61,901 bases of DNA from Fragilaria crotonensis (GCA_022925895.1 JAKSYS010000357.1:1-61901), one strand, 5' to 3'. Positions 1-13,117 are shown, counted from the stretch's first letter. Translations and numbers: made by a program. The notes: a model not told the origin generated them from the letters alone.

Positions 1-543
1 CGGAGTACGAGAGACGATGGACATTTTGTACTGATATACCGTGTATGTTGTATTATACTGGAGTATGCACATACAATTGTGTTCCACCAGTACGTCTGAC
101 TTATCAATCCTTGTATGGCTGGGTTCAATGTTTTTCTGCGCGTCGTTGGATCACGTAGACTTCAGTATAAGACGCCATGACGTCATGTCCCTCCACTCGA
201 TCCGGCATCCTCGTACATCCAAACAACACGATCGGCACCACACACCAAAAAGGTCTGCGAACCATGATATTGTGCGACGACTTCACCAACTTACATCGTA
301 ACTGCCCAGCCTTTTTGCTGCATCCGAAACCAAGAATATGCTTGACGACAGTGTATGATAATCCGATGCTACTAGCAAGTACAGTAATAAGTCCAATAAC
401 ACAGTATTACTATGTACAAGAACACAGTATTACTATGTACAAGAACATACACAATTTTCTAGTTTAGAGTTTCGCAAGTACAGTCTGTCCGCAGTCCGTA
501 ATTGCGTACAGTAAATAGGAAGTTGTCGCGTACCCCAAGCATC
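1..543. other. No gene recognised; flank of LINE-A
   Basis: I see no supportable gene here. The open frames at 41-301 and 177-467 have no recognisable motif and no codon pattern suggesting protein. The stretch is GTAC-rich and ends in a short tandem duplication just before the retroelement ORF1. Confidence 0.5.
398..443. repeat. 23-bp tandem duplication
   Basis: Two perfect head-to-tail copies of a 23-bp unit (398-420 and 421-443; the unit begins AACACAGTATTAC). It lies about 100 bp before the first ATG of the LINE ORF1 and may mark the insertion boundary or be simple slippage. Confidence 0.9.
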
Positions 544-3500
544 ATGACCATGACCGAAGGAACGGCTCCCACGCCTCCTTCGGCTCTCCCCGTCGATTTG
601 ACTCCATCGCACACGATGTATGGATTCGAGACTGACACCTGGGTAGATCAACCCATTCCCGAAGCTCCCGACTGGTTTTCCCGCCAAGAACGTTATCGTA
701 GGAACGCCAACGCGCAGGCCTATCGGCAGTACGGACACCCAACCAACTGGAATCGATACATTCATCTTGGATTGTTTGTGTTCGAAGATTGTTTCGAATG
801 CGACAAAGTTTGGGCAGCTGTTAACACGGATCCTCTCATGGTCCATAGAGCAATCTGGTATAACTTCATGAGTCACGTTGATCGTGATCTCCAGGTTCCA
901 GTCAAGTTAAACGATTGGGCAACCAACATCTCTCAACCGTATCTAGCGGTCCATGACCCAACGACATTGCACGAAACCGATACCACTGCTTACTCTTGGA
1001 AAGAGATGCGATTTTCAAACAGCAAGAGGAAATGGAGATTGACGATGCCCAAGCTTGGATCCCAGTTTCAGGACGCCGTCGATCAAAGAGCCCACCAAAT
1101 CAGCAGTCCATTATTAACGTGAATACGAGCAATGTTGTCGGTGCCTTTGCTCCTGGTTTTAATCTTCCCCAGAAGAATTACCAAGGAACTATCGACCCAT
1201 GGAAAACAAACTGCCGGAACAACGAGGACAACTCCCATTGATCCAAAAGAACAAAGACGTGATCGAAAGGAAAGGGAAAAAGCTGACCAGCTCAACAAAA
1301 CGATGAGAGAGAATAAGAAGCAGGATTCTCAGCAACTTCCACTTGGTCGAAATGTGACGGATAACGAAGTTGAACAGGAAACCCAACACGTATTTGGTAA
1401 CAACCGACATGATCTAAATGAAAAGGAGAGTACGACGCCATGGAACAATACAACCACCCAAACAGCACCACATCCAAACATTCCGACAAACGATGGTACC
1501 CATCGAGTCACGATCAAATGGTTCCCACCGGAGGATTTGGCAGTATACGAAAGCGACAAAAATAAAATGAATGAAGCAATCTACAACTTAGTGAGTGATA
1601 TTCTCCCGAACAATACGGAATGCTGTACCGGTGGGAAAGCGAAGATTTGATGATGTCAAATTCGGTGCAAAATCTAACAGCTATCGGGTTACGAGACTAT
1701 ATATCTCCGAAAGTTACAATGATACCAGAGCGATCTCAGATGATATTTGGAGTCCGCTTTGGCTTTAAGAACAATCCGTCCATGTGGAAGAATTCTGAAA
1801 TGATGAAGGAAAAGTTTACAACAAAACAACTTGATGTCACAATTTCAAACTCTGCGAGCTCAAGTGGTAAAATGGTTACAGCGGGATATATCCTGCTCAA
1901 AGCTCCGAACACCACTCATAAACTCTGGTACAACAAGTATTTAAGGAGTTTACTGCCGGATCATGCTCCATTTTTGACGTCATTCGACAGAAAAAGTGCC
2001 CTATGGATCAGCTAATTCCACATCTCACGATCCAATGCGGGGAGAAACATGTCACACCGTTGTGCCAAGCACTTCTTCCGATCATGACGGGACGAGGTAT
2101 CGCTCTGTTCTTACCAAGATACGCACTAGGCACAATGAGCAACGAACAGGTTCGGAAACATTTTCAGTTCCATGACAGGTGGGCAAAGTCATTGCAAGCG
2201 ATCACACTTTCTCCACAAGTCACTCATCTTGATCAAGTTCGCACTGAATACCATGAAGACGGATCAACAACAAAACGATCTACACGAGAATGGATAGCAT
2301 CTCTTAAAGAAAAGGACGGAACCACTTCAGCTTTATGCGATGCAGTTAACGGGACAAATGACAACAAGGCATATTTGGTGACTCCGAGTCATTATTTTAA
2401 ACGCGCACAATATCAATGGCAGCAATACAAATCAAGGCTTTTCCTCCGAGTCATCGAGAAGCAAGGTTCAGAGACAATTTACCAGGTCTTCCCGACGTAA
2501 TAGTCATTCAGACGGAGATCCAAGCAAATGTGCAATTCCTGGAACAAATGTCGATGGCGACAACATGGCACCGAGAACCAGAAGGACAACCAAGGTCAGA
2601 TTCAACGTCGCCAAGCAACAATTCCAATCACAACAAGCCCCAAACAGTCTCACAGAACACCAGTCTGAACTCACATCTCCAACGCACAAAACAAGCATGG
2701 CCAACTCCATCTGAGGCGTCCAACAACCGTAGCGATCAGTCCACTGGAACAACTAACCAACGCAACAACCATGAGCAAAACAATCCGTACCTCGGGTCGG
2801 AGGCAAGTTCTGCCACAAGTATGGAAGAGGAAAGAAGCACAACCTCAACACGATCAATGACAGTTGTCTCTCGAATGAATAGCACGGACTCTAGATTCCA
2901 TGAACTCGAACAGTTAATCAAACGACAACAACAGGAGTCGAAAACATCAGGGAAGATATCATCGGACCGCTTGAACAATCTTGAACGGCAATTCACAAGA
3001 ATAGAGGAGTTGGATACCAAAATGTCGGCAGTCCAGACGCAACTAGAACATTCAAATGTGAAGCTGGAACAATCGGCAAAAGAGCAAAAGATCTTATCAG
3101 ATAATTTGGAGGTACTTTCAAGGAAACATCCCACCAATTTTCAGACATGAACGACAAGATACTTCTCACAATGGAAAGCCAACAAGACATGTCATACACG
3201 ATGTTGGACATGAGGAAACAATTCGAACAATTATCTCAGTTTATGACAGCCATGGCGGACAAAATGGAAATAGCAATGACACGACAACACATCGACGGCA
3301 CGAAGTATTCAAACCCTGGAAATTTGGAAAATCCTAGGGCAAACAAAAGAAGCCAACATAGTGGCGGGTCGAGCGTGCATTCTGGATCGACGAAATCGAA
3401 GACATCTCAGGACTCATCCCAAGACACGAGCGTTTACAGATCTCCTGAGAAAAAGAAACAGCATACAAGATCCAAACACCGAATCGGCGATGACGAACAC

Positions 3501-3815
3501 AACAACTGCATAATTGCGGATAAGATAGATAAGGACAAGATTAAACCAATAGAGGGCCTTGCATACCAAGAAGAGAAGGGTGAAGGATTCGCAATTCATG
3601 GAATCGGTGGTGAAGACCTTCTTGAGGATATGTCTGAGTCGTCGGACGTCTGCTTAAACCTTGAAGATGCTTTCGAGGAACTACAACACGCTAATACCCT
3701 ACACCAGGCTAGCGGACAACATCATATTGGGAACCTTGCATCCCGCGAAGCCCCAACCGATCTGGACGATCAATACACAAGACCCCTCGATCCAGACGGT
3801 GGCAAACCTGATTAA
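544..3815 (+). pseudogene. LINE-A ORF1 (frameshifted)
   Basis: First retroelement ORF, read in at least five frame segments (544-1010, 990-1240, 1232-1650, 1620-2500, 2416-3815). The likely start is the ATG at 544. The first third is Pro/Trp rich. The middle (about 1620-2500) looks like a folded domain conserved in diatom retroelement ORF1s, though I cannot name it. The last third is Ser/Thr/Asn/Gln rich with a long heptad-like coiled coil (about 2860-3290), as expected of a trimerising RNA-binding ORF1 protein. No CCHC knuckle is obvious here. The stop codon at 3813-3815 overlaps the ORF2 start. Its role (RNA packaging/chaperone) is inferred from position and architecture only. Confidence 0.65.
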
Positions 3816-3817
3816 TG
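3813..3817 (+). promoter_or_regulatory. TAATG stop/start overlap between ORF1 and ORF2
   Basis: The last base of the ORF1 stop TAA is the first base of the ORF2 ATG. In some insect LINEs such a UAAUG overlap drives translation of ORF2 by termination-reinitiation. The same arrangement recurs in LINE-B at 61754-61758, where the ORF1 C-terminus is also similar. Confidence 0.75.
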
Positions 3818-6800
3818 GCGACACAGCATCATAATCAGCAGCGTACAGAGGAGGTGATGCGGACACGAGGAGAGACTACCGCGAACGAGGAAATGAACAG
3901 CCTAGATACTACCACGATTCCATTTGGTCAATCATGCAATGGCGGAATGTCCAACAGAACAAGAGGCCGCTATATGTCACAAGGACAAGACAGGCATCCA
4001 CCACTGCCACATCTGTCATCAGTTTTAATGCTCCCGAGACATCGCCCTGGACGAATCAAAGCAAGAAAGCAAACAGACCCACAGGCTACACAATCATTCG
4101 GTGATGCGGTTGTGTATAAAGACCCACGTTCGTTAAGGATATTCTTTCAGAATGTAAAGGGATTGACGTATTCCTCCGGATTGGAGGACTACAAATACTA
4201 CATGTCCCAGATGGCGGCATTCGGAGTCGACTGTTTTGGATTGGCTGAGACAAACACCGCGTGGCAACAATACCATCTCCAAATGGAATACACAGCGAGT
4301 GTTAAGAGACAGTTTAGATTGGGGAAAACAGTCTTTGGGTACCCAATAACGGAGGTGGATCGATGTTCGAGTAGCGAATCTTTTCAGGCAGGGGGATGTC
4401 TCACCACTATCCGAGGAAAACACACAACGACAGTTCAAGGTCCAGGAATCTGCGACCCTACAGGACTGGGCAGATGGAGTGGAATCACCATCGAAGGTAA
4501 AGGCGGATCCACTCTTTCGTTACTCACTGTCTACAGAGTATGCGAGGGATCAGTAAGGCAGGCGCCACTAGGGAGTGCATTGGTAAGGGAACATGAGTAC
4601 TACCGGAGACAAGGTGAAGTTTCTCCCCAGCCCCGACAGAGGATACTATCAGATCTCCGACAGACAATCATGAAGCTCCAGAATGCAGGGCACTCGATTT
4701 TGGTAATGATGGACGCAAACGGAACCATCTATCAGGATAAGCACTTGCAGGAATTTATTGGATCCTGCGATTTGTCTGACTTACACAGCACTCACCCTGC
4801 CCCATCCACATTTATTGGTTCAGCGAATCGACGGATCGATTATATACTCGGGTGTCCAAAAGTTGTATCCTCTGTAATGCGCCAAGGCAGTCTTGCTTAT
4901 ATAGAGGGCCCACAATCAGATCACCGAGGTCTCTATGTCGATCTAAGACTGGAAGAAATCCTAGGGATACGGTTGATAGTCCAATGGATACACCGAATAT
5001 GAGATCGTTGTACAGTGGAAATCCAGAAATGGTTGCTACGTATCTATCGGGAGTCCGGAAATACTACGAGACTCACAATATGGAATCTCGGATCCAAGAG
5101 TTACATGCACGTCATCAGGAAATGACAACGCCACAACTCCGCAAACTCTTATGTGCGTGGGACAACGACCAAGGCCGCGCGATGATGCATGCCGAAAAGG
5201 TTCTCCACATCCAACCGAAAACATATAAATGGTCGCCGAAACTACGCAATACGGGGTGATAATGCGATACTGGAAACTCCGACTGCGCGAACTCCTACAT
5301 GGGGCAGATTACCAAGAAACCTTTCAAAGATGGGAAACGAAGATTCAAGAATTTGACTCGTCCTTTCGACTTCCCGAGTTTGGTCAGGCATTGGATGTGA
5401 ACACGGTCAGAAAGCGTCTCAACGAGGCATCTAAACAACTGCGCATCGTTCAGAAACATTCATTGTCTCACCGCCAACAGAGTTTTCAAGATCTGTTAGA
5501 CACATACGACGCTGACACTAATCACCACACGAAACATGAATCCATGCGAAAGGCCAAAATCGTACGACGAACACTCTCGAGTGAATCAAATCGAAATATG
5601 TTTTCACATATCAAAAACTTGATTAAACCGGGGGAATACTCTCCACTCACAAAGTTGAAAATTCCTCGCGAGAAAGAAGCCAGCAAGGTAACTCAGCCCG
5701 GCGATGTGCACACGGTATTGGAGGAGACCTCCTGCGGACATAATGTGGGACACCATCATCTCTCGCGAAATCGAAGCCCACCTTGTCAAGTTCAATAGAG
5801 ACGCATTCAGAGCTGCAGCTTCTTCACCTTGCGGCAATGGCACGATCCATGACGCGTTAACATTCACCAGTTTGTCTCCTGCAGCCGAGGATCTCCTACG
5901 GGGGATAGTACCATCTTCATGGCATGGAGACGACATGCTATTGAAAGAGTTTCTCGCGTCGTTCACCATTCCCAACTCGGTACAAGACGCTGATCCAATC
6001 CCCATTACCATCTCCAGTGAGGATTTCAAGAAAGGAATCCTAAGTTGGAAGGAATCTACCACTACGTCCCCATCTGGACGACACCTCGGTCACTATAAAG
6101 CGTTGGTACAGGATCCGATCCTGCTCGACAGTATGGCCAAATTCTTGAACATTGTTGTGACACGCGGGATATCTATTCCCAGATGGCAAAAAGCAGTGAA
6201 CGTCATGATCGAAAAAGATAAGGGAGATCCCAAAATCAATCGTCTACGTATCATTCATCTGTTCGAGGCAGACTATAACTTGTTCCTGAAACTCACTTGG
6301 GGATCGCGACTGGTACGGAGAGCAGTGCAGATGAATCTACTCAACTCGGGCCAACACGGTTCAACTCCAGGGAAAACGACAATGGAACCTATCATGTTGA
6401 CCCAACTAACGGCCGACATGAGTAGACTTTTGAAGACCAACTACGCTCGATTCGATAATGACGCGTCTGCGTGTTTCGATCGTATCATAGTAGCCCTGGG
6501 AATGTTGGCCGCCCGACGATGCGGCATGCCGATCAATGCTGTAAGGTCTCACGCCCAATCGTTGGAACTTATGCGCTATATGGTTAAAACTGTGTATGGA
6601 GTGTCGGAGAATTCCTATACAGGTACTCCATTTGCTCCTCTTTTTGGTACGGGGCAAGGCAGCGGAGCATCCTGCTGTTTGGCTCACGTTGGTAGTCATT
6701 CTTCTGAATACGCTGGAGCGAGTCAGTCCCCTCCGAATGAGCTTCCGATCATCGGACGGCGTCAATACGCATTCGAGATTGGTGGATGCATTTGTGGACG

Positions 6801-9607
6801 ACACTGCCCTCGGATTCACGGACAACGGAAGTATGTCCTTTGAAGATCTCGTAACAAGCCTTGAAGATCTAGCACAAACATGGGAGAAACTATTGCACTA
6901 CTCCGGAGGTTCTCTAAATCTTTCAAAATGCTCGTGGTTTGTCATGTATTGGGATTGGAGGTCAGGACGTCCCATTCTTCGAGAGCAAACGATAGATCCC
7001 CTCGCAACAGTCAGATTGAGCCAAGGACAAGATCCGCACCGAGTTGTAATTCGCCGACAATCACTCAATCAAGCAACACGAATACTTGGAGTTTACCAAA
7101 ACCCGATCGGCGATTTTTCCCACCACGTTTCCATACTGAAGAAAAAGGCCGACGAGTACGCATCCCGGATACAGACACCACGGTTGACGTCGAGCGACAT
7201 AAGAGTTTTCGTACGAACAACCTATGAGCCAGCAATGCGATACTCGCTTCCAGCGTTAGCGATCGATGAGGAGGAGTTGGAACAGATACAAACAAGGATA
7301 TTGCCGGCAATTGTACAAAAGCTAGGGATGAATAGGAATCTACCAACAGCAGTCCGCCACGGGCCGCTTTCCATGGGAGGATTGGGACTGATGGATCTTC
7401 GCACCGAGTGTGGAATTGAGATGGTGAAGTACTTTCGCCATCATATCTACCGTCGTACGGAAGTGGGAGAACTTTTGGTCATACAATTGAAGACGCTTCA
7501 GTTGGAAGCGGGTATTTTGTCCCATCTTCTGGAGCATCCAACAATCGTTTTGGATTACCTGACGCCAACGTGGATCCTTTCTCTCCGCCAATTTCTGTCG
7601 AATCACAACATGGCGATCCATGTTACGGATGTACTACAAGTTGATCTAAAGGGAAGCAGGATACGGCAATCATGGATCCTGATCGGCTATCCCGATACTC
7701 TCGTGTTCAACAAAGGGATATAAATTTGGTTCGCCTATACCTGCAATGTTTCAAGCTGTCTGACTTGTGTTGCTCCCGACCACAGAAAGATCTCCCAACA
7801 TCTCCTAGGGGGTGACAGGCCTCCACATTTCGAAACCATACCTGGGTGGCCTCGCCAGGAGCGACCGTCCGCCCACCAACGACGACTATGGCGACGTTAT
7901 ATCTCGTCAAATTATTTACGATATGGAGACTTATGGAAGAGGAGACCGATAGACAATCTGCAAGAAATCAAGCAGAATATCCGGCCGCGGGAAGAGCCCG
8001 CTGATCTTTTCACTAATAGTACGGACAGCATCCAAATGGAAACGCTACCCCCTTATCAACGACGGTTACTCAGTTCAGTCCGACTATGTGTATCTGAAGC
8101 AGAAGTATGGGAAGCCAGCCGCTCGAAAAAGAATCTCACGATTGCTAGCGACGGCGGTTTGAAAGATGCTAGGGGTACATTCGGGTGGACACTGAGCACT
8201 TCAGAGAATATCATCCTGTACGAAGGATCGGGACCAGTCGACGGGCCCAGAGATGTTGCTAATTCGACTCGATGCGAGATTGCTGGATTGGCTGCTCCAC
8301 TCCTGTTACTGTCGTTGCTCGTTCACCAGTGGGGCACAAAGATTCAGGGGGAAGCTACGGTGGGTGTGTGACAGTAAAGCAGCAATTTCGAACGTCGAGA
8401 AGCATACTTCAGCCCATAAGCCCAGGTGGAAACAACCCACAAACTCAGATCTCCTTGCCCAGATAAGATCGTATCGAACTTCTCTACGCTCTCAGCTTCT
8501 ACCAACATGGGTAAAAGGTCATCAAAGTACAAAAAATCCAAGCAAGGATGTCATCCGAAACAACCGCGCGGACGAACTAGCTACCGAATATCGCAATGGT
8601 ACCACAAGACGACAGTCCAGAGAAATCACGGTCCATATTCCAGAGTCGAGAGTCTCCATTTGGATTCAAGGCATTCAGCAAGTAGGACAGGTGGAGGAGT
8701 GTATCCGCTTCCACATCAACGGCTATCATTTGCGTCAACATTTACAAGCTCGTCACAAGTGGACCGACGACGAGTGGAATACGATTGATATTCAACTACT
8801 GAGCCAGTTCTGCCGGTCGCTGACCCCATCTAAGCACACTGCACAAGTCAAGTTCATGAACAACCAGAGACACACTGGACTACGGAGGTACCAAGTGGCG
8901 AAGATAAAAGACCCAACCATGAGATTGTGTCCATGCTGTTTTCGGGTGGAGGAAGATGACGACCACGTTCTCCAATGTATTGAAAATCCAGGACGAGAGA
9001 CAGCCCTTGGTCTGTTTAGACGAGCGATAGACACTGCGAGTCTGCTCCCACCCGTCAAGGCGCTCAAGCATATGTTGTTAAACTGGCTGGAAAACAAGGA
9101 CCAGCATTTGGATATGACGGAGTATCCGAGTCTCCATCAATCTTCGATCGTGAAGGCGGTGGCACAACAGTCACGGATTGGATGGTCTGCAGCCATGCGA
9201 GGGTTCTTCACAGTCAGTGGCGATACCTAGCATCCCTACCAGCAGGTGATACGGAGGAAATAATCCAGGCAAAGGGTCTCCAGACTATGCGGAAAATCAT
9301 TCGAGCAACCCACGAATTCAGTATGTCGATGTGGAAAGCACGGAACCAAAAACTACATGGCCATGACTCGCAGGGTATGCGAGGATTGCGTTGTCCAGAA
9401 TTATTTGAGATCACTCATCTTCACAACCATCCTGAACTCGTAAGCGCGGGCGACCGACATTTCTGTGAACGTCCACTGGGAGATTTACTTCGTGCAAGTC
9501 ATTCAGTAAGGAGGAGGTGGTTACTGTACATGCGAAACGCTCGAGCACGGTACGAACACGACGGTAAAACCCAAACTGCGATTACGGAATTCTTCAAGAG
9601 ACTATAA
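3815..9607 (+). pseudogene. LINE-A ORF2: endonuclease-RT-RNase H polyprotein (frameshifted)
   Basis: The APE-like endonuclease lies at about 4120-4960, with DANG, RRIDYIL and the catalytic SDHRGLY motif near 4917-4935. The linker spans 4960-5800. Reverse transcriptase spans about 5980-7250: SPSGRHLGHYKAL, an FDNDASACFDR motif (the usual YD is FD here), GTGQGSGAS and FVDD near 6790. The RNase H domain (8036-8620) shows IASDGG, CDSKAAI and WVKGHQS...NNRADELA. A zinc-knuckle-like CPCCF...DDDHVLQC follows near 8930-8975, then a C-terminal domain to 9607. The frame changes near 4990, 5250, 5730, 6670, 8370 and 9230, and 7724-8036 contains stops. The 6670 shift fits loss of one C just after the GTGQG motif. 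Function: target-primed reverse transcription; this copy is dead as read. Confidence 0.85.
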
Positions 9608-9636
9608 TCGTGGAACATTTTAGTAAGGGGCCGCGA

Positions 9637-9654
9637 CACTGTACTAGTACAGTG
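9637..9654. repeat. 18-bp perfect palindrome in LINE-A 3' UTR
   Basis: CACTGTACTAGTACAGTG is a perfect palindrome 30 bp after the ORF2 stop. It extends past one mismatch by three more pairs (GCG/CGC). It could fold as an RNA stem-loop recognised by the RT. Confidence 0.7.
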
Positions 9655-9682
9655 ACGCCACTCCGGGGTACACACTTCAATC

Positions 9683-12600
9683 TTGACAAAGGTTGGAGAC
9701 GGTGCTAACCCAATAATTAGTTTATATTTATTTATTTATTGGCTTGAAATCACCAAGCAACAACGATACCGAGACAAATGGCTGTCAGACGAATGCTTTT
9801 TCCGAGCAATCAAGGCCCAGTTTCCAAGTCTTGAGACCCTTGGATTCAACAGAGGCATGATGAACAAGGCAATTTCATCATGCGAAGGTGCAATACTTGA
9901 TGACTTTACCGAATCAATGATTCAGGCCGATTCCGACGATCGGCCAAAGGCGTTGATCCCTTTGACAATCCAAGAAGAACGATTTGGGATACTATGTCAC
10001 AGAGCCTGGAGGATTGGTCAAACGTCCGCCAGATGGAAAGAAAAGTTTCTTGTCTTTGTTGGAAGACGCAAATTAGTGACCGCTACAGCGTTGCTCGTGG
10101 TCTGCCAGAAGTTGTCGATTTGACCGCAGCAATTGCAACACAATCTTTGGCTAAACGAAAAACCGACGCAAAAATAGCAGCACAGGATGATACAAAAGGC
10201 CTAAACATGGTCCCATTTCAGGAAAGTGGTTGAGGAGACGTATTGGGATAGTTGAGGCCAAGAAGCTCTTTCTTGGTAATGCAAACGACAGTCGCGGTGT
10301 CGTGGATGTTCTGGAGCAACGAATTGAGCGACTCCAGCAGGCCAATCGGACAGTTGACGGGTGGAAAGATGTTATAGAAAAGCATGATAAAGACAACCTC
10401 TGTTCTCCTTATGACATATTCATAATTAGGCAGAGGTGTTTGATACTCTGCTTAGCCTATACGTATGCCCTAGAGTAGATGAATTCGGCGCGATGGATTG
10501 AGGATTGCTGTGCTGCTGCAATCGCAGCTAGCAGCATGTTGGGAATCGAAGCTGCAGCAACAAACGAGCGAACGGTCGCTGGCTGGAACATTCTCTTGAG
10601 GGCAAATCGCGAACACTTTCCGATGCCAAACCCCAAGATATTAAAAAAGCGTCCTCTTCCAGATTTGCTAGAATACTTTCAAGACGAGATCACGTCACCG
10701 TGGCTTGGGTATTGTATTGAGAACCTTGCTGATCTAACTGTTGAGAGGTGCTCGTGAATCAATTAGCAACGGTCCTTGATTCCAGTCCATGCAGCAAAAG
10801 CACTACTACTACTAGTAACAGGACGATGCCGCCGTATTGGCAACAACGACACCACAATTCACATAGAACAGATGCACAACAAGAAGAAGGCAATACGCAG
10901 CAAAAAGCGATTGAGACTGTCTTCTTCAGGTCTATCTTGAGCGTCCCATATCGCTATCCACTACTTGGCAGGCTCAGGCGACTCGGGTTACGTACGATAC
11001 AAGGAAGAAATCATTTTTGTAGATGGTTACGAGCGACCAGACGTCGTCTTAGGCGGAACGAGTTCTGCACTCTATTTGACAAAGCTCGAGCCACGTGCAC
11101 GGTGGATTCAAGTCACATCGGAAACTGTTGATGAATGGAAGAGAGAAGGAAAAATGTTAGAAAACGACGTTCGAGGATACAATTACATTTCAGACGAGAA
11201 CAAGAACATGGTAGAATTCCACGTCGACGATTTGGACTCACTGCACGAACACGCTGCGACCATGGGCTTTGGTTCTTTTGGGGGGAATTGGAGTGTAAGA
11301 AAGCCGCAAGGCGTCAAGCCCCTCATGATATTTGGGCAAGACGAGAGTGTCTATAGTCAATTCCTTCTAGGAAGTCGCCAATGGGTTGGACCGGAAGGTC
11401 AAAGGCCACTTCTTCCAAAGACAGATGGGTTGAGCCTCATGATCTCAGCACTACAATCGCGTGAGACTGGTTTCGGGGTAGAGATTAGTCGAGTGCAATT
11501 AGATGAAATCAACGAAAGTCGACGCGGCAAAACTTACGTTGATGTTGATGCAGCAATGGCTATCCATGGCCAAGCTGCAAAGAAGGATTTGAAGCAATCC
11601 CCATTTGTTGTCTACTTCGAACTTGGAGCAAACAATGAGGGATATTGGACGTACAACCATATGGCAATTCAATTTGAGGACTGCGTTGATTGCCTCCGAG
11701 TTTTGTATCCACACTTCGACTTCGCGTTCCTCTTTGATCACTCTCAGGGGCATGCAAAAAAATTGGCTAATGGCTTGGATGCCTATACTATGAACCGAGG
11801 CTTTGGAGGAGTGCAGCCCAGAATGCGTGAGTCAATAATAAAGGCAGAGGATGGCTATCTTGGCATGCACGAACGTACCGTTAATGCTGGCGACACACAA
11901 TCCTTCGTCTTCGAACCTGGCGATGCTGGGCCATTCTGGATGACGGAGAATGAGAGAGAAATGAACCGCCATGATCGAACACTCTCGCCTCTGCCTGGTA
12001 ATCCACGAAAAAGAAACAAAACAATTGCTGAATTGAAATCAGATCTTGGGCCTCTCAACATCTTGAATGATCGACGGCAATATCGACTTGCAGAATTGCA
12101 AGAACTTGCAAGGACAAATAATGTTGATGTCAAAACAAACACAACGCGAGAAAAGAAAGGCTGGCAAGGACAGCCGAAGGGCCTTTTGCAAGTCCTCTGG
12201 GAGAGGGGTTGGATCGACGAAGGAAATCTGGAGAAGTACACTATGGATCCAGCAACCGATGCTGATGGCGAAGTACTTGACGGTGCAGAGGAATGGAGTT
12301 TACGCGTTCTGATGGCAAGCTGTCTCGATTTTGCTGAAGAGGTGACAGCCCTCCAACACGTTGGAAACGAACTTGGTGTTTCGGTCATCATTTCGCCCAA
12401 GTTCCATGCAGAATTAGCTGGCGAAGGGATTGAGTACAGCTGGGGCGTTACGAAAGGTATATATCGACGCAAACCATTGAACTCTAAAAGGAGCAAGGAA
12501 GCATTCAAAGGGTTAGTGATGGAGTGCACAAGCAGGGATATACTTCGAACTGCAACTGTGCGAAAGCTTTCGAGACGCGCAAGGGCTTACATCTGTGCAT

Positions 12601-12782
12601 ACTATTCACTTTACGAGAGCAAGAAGAACAGCAATCATGATGACTCGACATCAACAACACTTACATTACCACTTATTGAACGTATTGTCAAGGCGTTCAA
12701 AACCCACAGGGCTGCACCACTTGACTTTGATGCAGGCTTCGTGAATGGATTTGTACATTCATTAGAGAAGTATTTCTTCTGA
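9683..12782 (+). pseudogene. DDE transposase, IS630/Tc1-like type (decayed)
   Basis: A single reading frame from about 10194 to 12782 is cut by in-frame stops at 10476, 10755, 10764 and 10938. The last 605 codons are then open. Upstream, 9683-10233 appears to be the N-terminal part in two other frames. The catalytic triad can be placed: first Asp in FGQDESVYSQ (about 11340), second in FLFDHSQGHAKK (about 11735), and Glu in HAELAGEGIEYSWG (about 12420). The block KGWQGQPKGLLQVLWERG between D2 and E resembles a widespread fungal and protist family of DDE proteins. The 605-codon ORF has no ATG start, as expected of an internal fragment. I could not find terminal inverted repeats. It sits directly behind LINE-A. 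Confidence 0.7.
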
Positions 12783-13117
12783 ATGAACACAAGATCTGCT
12801 TTGCGAGAGGAATGAGAATATGGTTTCGATCGAATTGACGTGCGTTCGAGATCAATTTTGGGCTTCAACTAAATTTTTAGATACCAATTCTACGTGTCCC
12901 AACGATATGCAGGCACAGGTTGCAACCAGCCATATGTACCACTGACCACACTGTCACGCGAAGAAAATTTCCCACCATCAAGCATACCTTTTGTGGCGGG
13001 AAAAAATATGACTCACTCGCAATGAGGGACGCAGTGTGACTCACTCTATCAATACATACATTTCAAAATGCAGATCACTTTGTGGTGCATCGTTTTATTT
13101 AATGACATACAACGACA
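12783..13117. other. Intergenic; presumptive WDR76-like promoter
   Basis: No gene. It holds an E2F-like site (12996-13004) and two copies of TGACTCACTC-like sequence near 13009 and 13037 (AP-1/bZIP-like). It is AT-rich before the WD40 gene. Confidence 0.5.
12996..13004 (-). promoter_or_regulatory. E2F/DP-like binding site
   Basis: GCGGGAAAA, i.e. TTTTCCCGC on the minus strand, matches the E2F consensus TTTSSCGC. It lies about 115 bp upstream of the ATG of the WDR76/CMR1-like gene. Members of that family act in DNA replication and repair, so S-phase control is plausible but inferred. Confidence 0.4.

Larger units (their letters stand above)
450..9670 (+). mobile_element. LINE-A: decayed non-LTR retrotransposon
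   Basis: The gene order ORF1 (coiled coil), APE-type endonuclease, reverse transcriptase, RNase H and a CCHC-like knuckle is that of a non-LTR retrotransposon with an RNase H domain. Both ORFs are cut by many frameshifts, so this copy is not autonomous as read. No LTRs and no terminal poly(A) are visible. A perfect 18-bp palindrome just after the last stop (9637-9654) probably belongs to the 3' UTR. Both outer limits are approximate. A diverged relative lies at 55.7-61.9 kb on the minus strand. Confidence 0.85.

Noticed and set aside
433-876. 147-codon minus-strand ORF
   Set aside because: Shadow of the LINE-A ORF1 start on the opposite strand; no motif.
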